Source: an uncultured Synergistia bacterium (GTDB taxonomy: Bacteria; Eremiobacterota; SpSt-956; JAKJGF01). From it: 7,627 nt of DNA. The notes under the pieces are model-generated. The model was not told the origin of the DNA. It saw only the letters and a program-made list of their open reading frames with translations, and searched no databases. Positions 1-4,944 of the stretch are shown here, one piece after another. Position numbers and translations under genes: made by a program. The stretch is taken from positions 1-7,627 of the forward strand of contig CALARM010000894.1 of the NCBI GenBank assembly GCA_937888925.1. Reading direction: 5' to 3'. Within the stretch, counting starts at the first letter, position 1, and each line of letters starts with the position of its first letter.

Positions 1-298
1 AAAGATACCAGGCCGATGCCCATAAAAATTGAGGTTTATCCACTTTCCCGTAATTTCCCGGGTCTTTACTGTTTCCGTTTTTGCATTCATACATGGCAGG
101 CTGACCGCCGGGGCCTTTAATAATCCCTCCGAGTGTCATTGTTTCTTTCATAAACTTCAAAGCATAATGCTCATAACTTTCCGTTTCCTCGTGATAATTA
201 TTGCGAAGATCTTTGACTATAGATTTTTCTTCACCTTTTCTCCGTTCAAAGTTTTCTATAGAAGATATTTCTGGAATAACAAAATTATCTCTCAATGA
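1..298 (-). pseudogene. 5'-truncated fragment of a probable (alpha/alpha)6-barrel carbohydrate-active enzyme
   Basis: The minus frame is open from about 298 to the left edge and encodes about 99 residues; its 3' end lies outside the window. The tail contains the segments GPGGQPAMYEC, DPGNYGKV and KPQFLWASAWYL. These remind me of the C-terminal catalytic region of six-hairpin glycosidases and phosphorylases (GH94/GH65-like). That is family recognition from memory, not a search. No ATG with a Shine-Dalgarno site precedes the recognisable part. The only ATG in frame, at 416-418, would add about 40 residues that are merely the antisense reading of the 322-444 gene. A TTG at 293-295 has no purine-rich site upstream. 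I infer loss of the 5' end near 300-321. Alternatives are a short intact gene with an unseen start, or a different enzyme family. Confidence 0.45.
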
Positions 299-321
299 AA
301 TAAAGAAAATCAGGATAAAAG

Positions 322-444
322 ATGAATAAGAATAAATCAAAAGAAACAAAAATACCTGAAGATGATACAGGTTTATATGATGAATTCTCTCAGTGGGACA
401 AACTGAGTGAAGAAGCATTTATAGAATTTGAGAAAAAATTATAA
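322..444 (+). CDS. small acidic antitoxin-like protein (40 aa), no toxin visible
   Basis: This gene encodes 40 residues. AGGA at 312-315 lies 6 nt before the ATG, which is good spacing and supports real translation. The protein has a basic, polar N-terminus (MNKNKSKETK) and an acidic aromatic tail with DDTGLYDEFSQWDKLSEEA followed by FIEFEKKL. This tail style (WDxLSDEAxxxFE) is one I associate with small VapB-like or uncharacterised antitoxins that end in an acidic amphipathic helix. No DNA-binding domain is evident at this length. No toxin gene follows: the next several hundred bases have no convincing reading frame. It sits 20-odd bases from the truncated end of the neighbouring minus-strand gene and is followed at once by a hairpin. 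It could be an orphan antitoxin, the survivor of a decayed pair, or an unrelated small protein. Confidence 0.6.
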   Translation: MNKNKSKETKIPEDDTGLYDEFSQWDKLSEEAFIEFEKKL

Positions 445-445
445 T

Positions 446-468
446 TTCGTCACTCGGTGCGTGACGAA
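446..468 (+). terminator. hairpin just after the small antitoxin-like gene
   Basis: An 8-bp perfect stem (TTCGTCAC / GTGACGAA) closes a 7-nt loop (TCGGTGC), starting 2 nt after the stop codon. No T-run follows on the plus strand, so this is a weak intrinsic terminator or an RNA-stabilising hairpin. On the minus strand it is followed by AATTATAATTTTTT, so it could also serve transcription coming from the right. Confidence 0.45.
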
Positions 469-614
469 TCTAAAAGAGAGAGGTATAGCCTCTGGTTGGA
501 GAAACAGAGTAATTTCTGCAAAATATCCTTTCAGGTTTTATTGAGATTAGCCGTTCAGGAGTTATACATCAACATATTTCTAGCCATTAAATTTTAATAC
601 TATTCCTTATAAAA
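469..614. other. gene-free stretch with overlapping short inverted repeats
   Basis: I see no convincing gene here. The segment 479-493 can form AGAGG/CCTCT with a 5-nt loop. CTCTG (490-494) can instead pair with CAGAG (505-509), and CAGA (505-508) with TCTG further on, so three mutually exclusive short hairpins overlap. The stems are only 4-5 bp and could be chance. A -35/-10-like pair (TTGAGA at 541-546, TATACA at 563-568, 16-nt spacing) is visible but no gene follows it. Confidence 0.3.
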
Positions 615-734
615 TTACAGTTGTTCTGGCGGCCACTGCAGACTTGCACTGCCTGGGCTATCATCCACCAGCACTATGCTGGAGTAGCCGTAAATATTCT
701 CCTGATTGATAGCGGAGACTTTTTCGTTTATCAA
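615..734 (-). pseudogene. coding-like GC-rich scrap, possible gene remnant
   Basis: A 39-codon minus frame ends at TAA 615-617. It encodes peptides such as INQENIYGYSS, IVLVDDSPGSA and SLQWPPEQL. Its composition is visibly richer in G+C than the sequence on both sides, and the mix of residues looks protein-like. Upstream the frame meets a TGA at once. The only possible start is a TTG at 732-734 with AGGTG about 9 nt before it. Plus-strand frames across the same bases are also open for a while, so strand assignment is uncertain. I do not recognise a family. It may be the C-terminal remnant of a degraded gene, a tiny real gene, or non-coding. Confidence 0.25.
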
Positions 735-796
735 AATTCAACACACCTTTCTATTGCCGTGGGATTTCTGCTCTTTCTAATCATATATTAACATGT

Positions 797-1939
797 TTAA
801 GTAATTAAATCTGTGCCGGTTAACACAATCAAATTTATTTTAAAGATCTGTCGAAAAAGTCTGCTATCATTACCTTCATTGAAAAAGGGTATCACCTGTC
901 TGGAATAAAAAGGCTCCTGAATACACCAGAAAATGTAATCAACTTTCAGATATTCCGTTGCAAAATTCAAGAGTTGAGGAATTGTTATGACCATACCGGT
1001 TACTGGATCTTTAGCTTCATAATTTCCATCCTGAACGGCTATTCCTGTTGGAATAATTCCCGCTGCATCTCTGATTAAAGGATAGGAATGATTAAGCTGT
1101 CCTGTTTTATATGGCAATAAATCCGGGCCGCCCACACCTACTTTAAATTCTTCTGCTGCCTTATAAATCGATTTTAGATATTCCTTATCATTATCAGGCA
1201 GCCATTCTCCTGGCATAAAGTTGGCATACTGCATGACAACCGATTCGGGGAAGGCCAGCTTCAAAAATTTCATATTTATGATTATTCCGTCACGGTATTT
1301 TTCACACGAGAAGCCTTCAGGGAACAGCATGCCTGAGTCCCCAAAATCAACAGCCGTTTCCGTCAGATTAATACCTTCAATAATACCATCAAATTTTTTC
1401 CCCAGAGACAGGAGCAGTCTGTGGAACCGTTCCTGCACCGCAGGATCCCACCGTCTTGCCACCCATCCGGCCACAAGGGCCTGATCCTCATGTCCGTCTT
1501 CATAACTATATTGTTTACCGGCTCCTCCGTTGTATTGTCTTTCCTGTAAAAGATAAAGAGGCACATTAATCCTGGATTCACTGAAAGAAAGATCCTGAAG
1601 CTGAATGAATAATTTCTTTCCCTTTGAAGTCAGAAATGCCAGATCTTCATCAATGGCGGTAAAATCGTATTTATCCTTTTCCGGCTCCAGCTGACGCCAT
1701 GTATAAGTCACCTGAGCGCCTTCCAGGGCTTCTGTATTAAGAAAAGACAGGTCTGTAATTCTCTCCCTGTCTCTGCCAAAAAAGACATAATGATGCACCT
1801 GTTTTGCATGAACACAGGGACAGCAGAGGTAGAAAAATAAAGCACACCAGATGAGTTTTTTAAAGGGGATATTATCTGCCTGTGAAACAGCAGTGAGTGA
1901 ACGGACTATGAGTAATAATAAAATTTTATATGACTTCAT
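797..1939 (-). CDS. secreted TIM-barrel glycoside hydrolase-like protein
   Basis: This 380-residue protein is probably a (beta/alpha)8 glycosidase of the clan GH-A type. Near residues 73-85 it has LEGAQVTYTWRQLEP, then YDFTAIDEDLAFL and KKLFIQLQ, the usual opening strands of such barrels. Candidate acidic catalytic residues are E194 in GINLTETA and E342 in WCIQEPFY, placed as expected for acid/base and nucleophile at the ends of strands 4 and 7. That assignment is inferred. I cannot name the family or substrate. The ATG at 1939 is supported by GGAG (1947-1950 read on the minus strand) 7 nt upstream. The N-terminus is odd: a first hydrophobic stretch (about 5-12) and a second signal-like stretch (about 27-45, KKLIWCALFFYLCC, ending VHA before K46). 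It starts 26 nt after the DUF4037 stop and is likely the last gene of the operon. No terminator is obvious after its stop. Confidence 0.72.
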   Translation of the reverse strand: MKSYKILLLLIVRSLTAVSQADNIPFKKLIWCALFFYLCCPCVHAKQVHHYVFFGRDRERITDLSFLNTEALEGAQVTYTWRQLEPEKDKYDFTAIDEDLAFLTSKGKKLFIQLQDLSFSESRINVPLYLLQERQYNGGAGKQYSYEDGHEDQALVAGWVARRWDPAVQERFHRLLLSLGKKFDGIIEGINLTETAVDFGDSGMLFPEGFSCEKYRDGIIINMKFLKLAFPESVVMQYANFMPGEWLPDNDKEYLKSIYKAAEEFKVGVGGPDLLPYKTGQLNHSYPLIRDAAGIIPTGIAVQDGNYEAKDPVTGMVITIPQLLNFATEYLKVDYIFWCIQEPFYSRQVIPFFNEGNDSRLFRQIFKINLIVLTGTDLIT

Positions 1940-1965
1940 AATTAATCTCCAGATAGAAGTTAAAA

Positions 1966-2717
1966 CTATTTATAAAGAATTTTTAACAGTCCTGTTAATT
2001 TAATATTATCAGACAGATCTGTGCAGTCAATGAACTGCTCTACCGATCCTATCGGGAATTTGATATTCCTTACTTCTTCATGTTTTATTGCCTTTCTGAT
2101 AATTTCTGAAAATCTTCCGGCATTTATGACCCTGTAAGGTCTTTCAAAGAAATTTGAGATTTTTACTTCAATATGTTTTGTAATTTCGAGGTTATTATGC
2201 ATCTCTCCGAGAATAACTAAAGCTTCACATAAATATTTTTCTCTTTCCTGCCAGTCCGGGCCTTTCAGTATATTATTCAGGACAGGCAATAATTTTTCAG
2301 CTATTTTCAGTTTTTAAAGGCAGAGCCGAACCATTTGTTATAAGGTGCATATTTCTTTTCCATAATAAAACATAGTTTCATCATATCCCTGACGAGCCTG
2401 GCAGCAATAATATGAGATCCCACTTCATCTCCTGCATCACCGCACCGGCCCATAAAAGGCTCTTCCTGGGAAATTCTCTGCCACTGACAGGCCATTTTAT
2501 AAAGCCATATATCTTCAGGATAACAGGAAAATTTATCCCTTAATTTATTGAGTTCTCCCAGTCCGTCATAGTAAACCTTTCCTCCCGTAACCTCCAAAAG
2601 TGACTGTTCCGTAAAGGTAAGCCAGGTAACATGGTCAATCTCTTCAAAGGGATCTACTCCCAGATATGTTTCGAAAGTGGACAGGCCGGGAAATATTGAA
2701 AGATTATCAGGCTTCAT
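1966..2717 (-). pseudogene. DUF4037-type nucleotidyltransferase-family protein, N-terminal part missing, split by a frameshift
   Basis: Two minus frames make one protein. The first (2717-2307, 136 residues) has hallmark DUF4037 text: WLTFTEQSLLEVTGG, DGLGELNKLR, PEDIWLYKMACQWQRISQEE, GRCGDAGDEVGS (90-101), AARLVRD and YAPYNKW, then stops at TGA 2307-2309. The second (to 1966) continues the family sequence: LLPVLNNILKGPDWQERE, RPYRVINAGRFSE, SVEQFIDCTDL. Adding one A to the A5 run (2311-2315 in plus coordinates) joins them into about 250 residues through FKKLKIAEKLL. Proteins of this family as I recall them carry an N-terminal nucleotidyltransferase region with a GS...D.D motif. None is present here. 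The ATG at 2717 (GGAAG 6 nt upstream) overlaps the deamidase stop by 11 nt. An in-frame ATG at 2741 is possible but has a poorer site. The product may be dead, or expressed through slippage. Confidence 0.75.
2307..2319 (-). other. frameshift site in the DUF4037-like gene (A5 run, then TGA)
   Basis: On the minus strand the codons run TTT AAA AAC TGA. One more A would give TTT AAA AAA CTG and lead straight into the second half of the protein. Equivalently, a -1 shift of the ribosome here would restore the family sequence. The heptamer does not fit the strict X XXY YYZ slippery rule, since the base before AAA is T, so transcriptional slippage or a homopolymer sequencing error is as likely as programmed frameshifting. 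Confidence 0.7.
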
Positions 2718-3627
2718 GTGTTTCTTCCGGATGGTGTGCATAATAATCTTCTTTTACTTTTTTCATAAATTCCGTATATTCTCTGTTAGTTTTTCTTGCA
2801 TCTTCCAGATGTTTGTCAAATTTTTCTTTTGAAAAATCTTCAGGTACAGGGTACATTTGATTGTCTGTCGGCGGGTCGTAAACATCTGCATTGGTTACAT
2901 CGAATTTAATCGGGAAATCCCCTGTCCATACTGATTTTATCCATTCGGAAGCTTTAAGAGGCTTTTTATTTACTGCCGGGTCTATTATGTAACCGTCTAT
3001 TTCACCTGTTTTTTCATCTTTTGCAAAGCTCATGGCTGCAACATGATACCACCACTCTGCCTTCATGAATTTATTTTCACTGCGGAGTCTCCAGGGAGGG
3101 AAGGGATAGGTAGGCTCATCCATAGAAGGTTCTCCTATAATGACATACATTTTTGCACAGTTATAGCCTTTTTCGAGAAATTTTTCACATGTCACATGAG
3201 CTCTGGAGTAACAGCCGTCAATTATATATTCCCAGGGAACAGATTTGTCGGCAATTACTTCCCCGAAAATCTGATTTAACTCTTTAGTTGTCGGAATTTC
3301 TCCTTTGAGGCCATCAATATCCCAGTCATTTTGAATTGTTGCAAATGAGCCCAGTTCTTTTTGTAATTTTCTTTCAAATGGTGCCGTATCATATCCCTGG
3401 TTATCTCTTTTTATGGTACCAGGTTTTGCGGATACAGTTTTTTCTTTTTCTTCGTCTTTTATATGAAGAGGATAATACTGAATGGATGCTCTTCTCTTTA
3501 TTTCCTTCAGATCTTTATCAAAGGACAGGCTGTCTGTTTTTATCGTATCTTCTGGTTCCTCTCCGGATAATTCTTTTTTCCTGTTTATATGTCCCATTGC
3601 CGGGAGAGAAGTAATATTATGTATCAT
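2707..3627 (-). CDS. protein-glutaminase (protein-glutamine deamidase) domain protein
   Basis: This 306-residue protein probably deamidates glutamine side chains of proteins. The middle carries the protein-glutaminase signature with a Cys-His-Asp triad: C139 in DGCYSRAHVTCEK, H195 in WWYHVAAMSF and D216 in GYIIDPAVNKKPL. The pattern 'DGCxxRAH ... WxYHVA ... YxIDP' and the triad order are those of the Chryseobacterium-type enzyme family; the substrate is unknown. Residues 1-100 are polar and charged without a signal peptide or membrane segment. A charged tail of about 60 residues follows the domain. The start at 3627 has a strong GAGG 8 nt upstream. The frame can be extended to a TTG at 3702, but no ribosome site supports it. 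The start is preceded by a TTGACA promoter, and the stop overlaps the next gene. It could be an intracellular modifier, or an effector exported by a non-Sec route. Confidence 0.78.
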   Translation of the reverse strand: MIHNITSLPAMGHINRKKELSGEEPEDTIKTDSLSFDKDLKEIKRRASIQYYPLHIKDEEKEKTVSAKPGTIKRDNQGYDTAPFERKLQKELGSFATIQNDWDIDGLKGEIPTTKELNQIFGEVIADKSVPWEYIIDGCYSRAHVTCEKFLEKGYNCAKMYVIIGEPSMDEPTYPFPPWRLRSENKFMKAEWWYHVAAMSFAKDEKTGEIDGYIIDPAVNKKPLKASEWIKSVWTGDFPIKFDVTNADVYDPPTDNQMYPVPEDFSKEKFDKHLEDARKTNREYTEFMKKVKEDYYAHHPEETHEA

Positions 3628-3720
3628 ATGGGTCACCTCTATGAATTTAGAGTGATTGAAATTAGCAGCTTTTTCTGAAGAAGTTTTTGGGAAAAACTGC
3701 AAATTTTTATATTATCTATA

Positions 3721-3749
3721 AATATCACTACAGAGATTAATATTGTCAA
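3721..3749 (-). promoter_or_regulatory. promoter of the deamidase operon
   Basis: Reading the minus strand, a perfect -35 TTGACA (3744-3749) is followed after 17 nt by a GATATT -10 (3721-3726, 4 of 6 matches). This predicts a 5' untranslated leader of about 85-90 nt before the ATG at 3627. It lies back to back with the promoter of the small plus-strand gene. Confidence 0.6.
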
Positions 3750-3783
3750 GATGGAAGGTTGTATTTTAATCAGTCTTTTGTTA

Positions 3784-3792
3784 TGCTAAAAT
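3784..3792 (+). promoter_or_regulatory. extended -10 promoter of the small frameshifted gene
   Basis: TGCTAAAAT is an extended -10 (TGn then TAAAAT, 5 of 6 to consensus) with no good -35 at 17 nt. It lies 23 nt before the ATG at 3816. A nearly identical element precedes the YoeB antitoxin gene at 4658-4666. Confidence 0.5.
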
Positions 3793-3815
3793 AAAAAGTG
3801 AACAGAGGGGAAGCT

Positions 3816-3958
3816 ATGAAAAATACGCCTTTGTTTTTCGTTATTTCGTAAAGAAAAGACCACTTAAAGAAATGGTTGAAGAGGCAGGGAAGAAAGATTT
3901 TATACAATTTTATATAAATTATGATAAATTCTATATTGCAGCGCCGGAGAAACTATAG
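3816..3958 (+). pseudogene. small gene (about 47 codons) broken by a frameshift near its start
   Basis: A strong Shine-Dalgarno (GAGGGG, 3805-3810) stands 5 nt before ATG 3816-3818, but that frame stops after 11 codons. The frame one base back is open to TAG 3956-3958 and encodes a convincing small basic protein: YAFVFRYFVKKRPLKEMVEE, then AGKKDFIQFYINYDKFYIAA and PEKL. Adding one A to the A5 run at 3819-3823 gives an intact 47-residue product starting MKKYAFVF. No family is recognised; it has no transmembrane segment or signal peptide. It has its own extended -10 promoter and a hairpin after the stop, so it once was, or still is, a monocistronic gene. A homopolymer sequencing error or slippage-dependent expression could explain the break. 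Confidence 0.55.
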
Positions 3959-3986
3959 AACATTCATTTCAAATAAATCATTTTGT

Positions 3987-4015
3987 CTGTCCGGCATACG
4001 GAGACTGCCGGACAG
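3987..4015. terminator. strong hairpin between convergent genes, probable bidirectional terminator
   Basis: A perfect 10-bp stem (CTGTCCGGCA / TGCCGGACAG) closes a 9-nt loop. It lies 28 nt after the stop of the small plus-strand gene and 12 nt beyond the stop of the minus-strand repeat protein. On the plus strand TTTATAT follows, and on the minus strand ACAAAATG. Neither is a strong T-tract, but the position between two converging genes fits a shared terminator. Confidence 0.7.
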
Positions 4016-4027
4016 TTTATATGTGCT

Positions 4028-4513
4028 CTATCTGCCGGAACCGAATCCTATGGCATCTCCGGGATAATTTGAAGGTTTCTCATCCTTAACCCATCCGCCG
4101 GCACTTCTGTCAGGTGCTCCCACAAATTTCCAGGAGGAAGCAGAGGAAGTTCCCGAGCCGAACCCTATTGCATCTCCGGGATATTTCTGCGATTTTTCTG
4201 CAGTTTCTGAGCCGAACCCTATTGCATCTTTCGGATAGCCGGATGCCTGTTCATCTGTAACCCATCCGCCTGCACTTTTGTCCGGTGCTCCCACGAATTT
4301 TCTATCTAAAATCCATCCGCCTGCACTTTTGTCCGGTGCTCCCACGAATTTTCTATCTAAAATCCATCCGCCTGCACTTTTGTCCGGTGCTCCCACGAAA
4401 GTACCGGAAAAGGTAAAGGTATCTACCGGTTCTGTGAACTCAAGGGTTTTATTTTTTCCTGCTAAATTGTTTTGCCCTGTTTTAGTTATTTGTAAATTGT
4501 TACTTATTTTCAT
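4028..4513 (-). CDS. tandem-repeat protein with two alternating short motifs
   Basis: This 161-residue protein is of unknown function and I do not recognise a family. Residues 1-37 form a polar, leader-like N-terminus ending in EPVDTFTFSG. The rest is built from two motifs. Motif A, FVGAPD(K/R)SAGGW plus two residues and Asp, occurs at about 39-53, 56-70, 73-87 and 130-144. Motif B, YPxDAIGFGS, occurs at about 93-102, 111-120 and 150-159. Copies A1-A3 are nearly identical in DNA (51-bp unit), so they are recent duplications, while A4 has diverged. The longest composite unit is A followed by B. No signal peptide, membrane segment or cysteine is present. The ATG at 4513 is chosen because AAGGAG stands 8 nt upstream; an in-frame TTG at 4531 overlaps that site. 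It might be a multi-copy peptide precursor, a structural or surface repeat protein, or a binding scaffold. None is shown. Confidence 0.8.
   Translation of the reverse strand: MKISNNLQITKTGQNNLAGKNKTLEFTEPVDTFTFSGTFVGAPDKSAGGWILDRKFVGAPDKSAGGWILDRKFVGAPDKSAGGWVTDEQASGYPKDAIGFGSETAEKSQKYPGDAIGFGSGTSSASSWKFVGAPDRSAGGWVKDEKPSNYPGDAIGFGSGR
4262..4399 (-). repeat. 51-bp direct tandem repeat, about 2.7 copies, in frame
   Basis: Three copies start at 4262, 4313 and 4364, the last one partial. They read ccatccgcctgcac onward on the plus strand and look essentially identical to each other. The unit is exactly 17 codons, so gain or loss of copies keeps the frame of the repeat protein. A diverged fourth copy of the same coding motif lies near 4080-4130. 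Confidence 0.9.
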
Positions 4514-4555
4514 TTGTTTAACTCCTTTCAAGTTTTGAAATTTACTATCATTTTC

Positions 4556-4561
4556 ATTATA
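4556..4561 (-). promoter_or_regulatory. consensus -10 box of the repeat-protein gene
   Basis: Read on the minus strand this is a perfect TATAAT, 42 nt upstream of the ATG at 4513. No good -35 lies at 17 nt. Instead the inverted repeat at 4572-4588 occupies the spacer and -35 zone, which suggests regulator-dependent control. Confidence 0.5.
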
Positions 4562-4571
4562 ATTTCTCCGG

Positions 4572-4588
4572 GAGCAAAATTCTTGCTC
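4572..4588. promoter_or_regulatory. operator-like inverted repeat between divergent promoters
   Basis: GAGCAA and TTGCTC flank a 5-nt centre (AATTC). The element lies over the -35 region of the repeat-protein promoter, and about 70 nt upstream of the toxin-antitoxin -10 box. It could be an operator, possibly for the neighbouring antitoxin, or a chance hairpin. Confidence 0.35.
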
Positions 4589-4657
4589 AAAATTGCTTTT
4601 TCAGGTGAACGATTTGATAACTTTCCGCAGGGTTATATTTAAATGTGTATTTTTTTA

Positions 4658-4666
4658 TGTTAAAAT
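4658..4666 (+). promoter_or_regulatory. extended -10 promoter of the antitoxin-toxin pair
   Basis: TGTTAAAAT (TGn plus TAAAAT) lies 47 nt before the antitoxin ATG. No strong -35 is seen at the usual distance. It shares the longer string TTATGyTAAAATAA with the promoter at 3784-3792. Confidence 0.5.
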
Positions 4667-4713
4667 AATAAGAGATTATTTGTTGATTTTGATTAATAAG
4701 GAGGGATAAACCA

Positions 4714-4944
4714 ATGGAAGCTACTTTTAAATTATCTATAAATGAACTGGACAGCATATTTTTAGATAAAATAAAAACTGTATTCCCTCAAAGTGCAATG
4801 GTGGAGATTAAAATTTCAAATGAATATGATGAAACAGATTATTTACTATCTACTCCTGACAACAGTGAAGCTTTGCGACACTCCATAGAACAGTTGAAAA
4901 CCAGTGAATTAATTACGAAAACTCAGGAAGAATTAAAGATATGA
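4714..4944 (+). CDS. antitoxin of the YoeB toxin pair
   Basis: This 76-residue protein is called an antitoxin mainly from position: its stop overlaps the start of a clear YoeB gene by 4 nt (ATGA), the classic antitoxin-first layout. AGGAGGG (4699-4705) stands 8 nt before the ATG. The N-terminal half is a mixed alpha/beta segment (MEATFKLSINELDSIF, then VEIKISNEYDETDYLL). The C-terminal part from about residue 50 (SEALRHSIEQLK, SELITKTQEELKI) should form the helices that wrap the toxin and mask its active site. It does not look like the Phd/YefM family that partners E. coli YoeB; it is closer to the short RelB-like antitoxins found next to Txe/YoeB toxins. Autorepression of its own promoter, strengthened by the toxin, is expected from related systems. 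Confidence 0.8.
   Translation: MEATFKLSINELDSIFLDKIKTVFPQSAMVEIKISNEYDETDYLLSTPDNSEALRHSIEQLKTSELITKTQEELKI

Noticed and set aside
29..298. Plus-strand open frame of 89 codons at the left end
   Set aside because: It is antisense to the recognisable enzyme fragment on the minus strand, has no Shine-Dalgarno site and has an implausible composition rich in Phe and Ile.
298..418. Minus-strand extension of the enzyme fragment to an ATG at 416-418
   Set aside because: The added residues are the antisense of the Lys/Glu-rich small gene and so artificially hydrophobic. There is no ribosome site before the ATG.
1221..1484. Plus-strand frame opposite the glycosidase-like gene
   Set aside because: Antisense shadow; the minus-strand product has a signal-like N-terminus and barrel motifs.
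1363..1581. Second minus-strand frame inside the glycosidase-like gene
   Set aside because: It lies wholly within the larger gene in another frame, with no family signal and no ribosome site.
2311..2319. Canonical slippery heptamer for programmed -1 frameshifting
   Set aside because: The context is T AAA AAC rather than A AAA AAC, so strict tandem slippage is not satisfied. I keep the break as a finding without claiming programmed shifting.
3043..3614. Two plus-strand frames opposite the deamidase gene
   Set aside because: Both are antisense to the triad-bearing protein and lack start signals.
3628..3702. Upstream TTG start for the deamidase
   Set aside because: It adds 25 residues, but no Shine-Dalgarno site precedes it. 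The ATG at 3627 has a strong GAGG at 8 nt.
4262..4399. CRISPR-like repeat array
   Set aside because: The units are directly contiguous 51-bp copies with no variable spacers, and they stay in frame as 17 codons of a protein.
4278..4538. Plus-strand open frame across the repeats
   Set aside because: It is an antisense shadow of the repeat protein that inherits its periodicity. It has no ribosome site, and the minus-strand gene has a start with AAGGAG.
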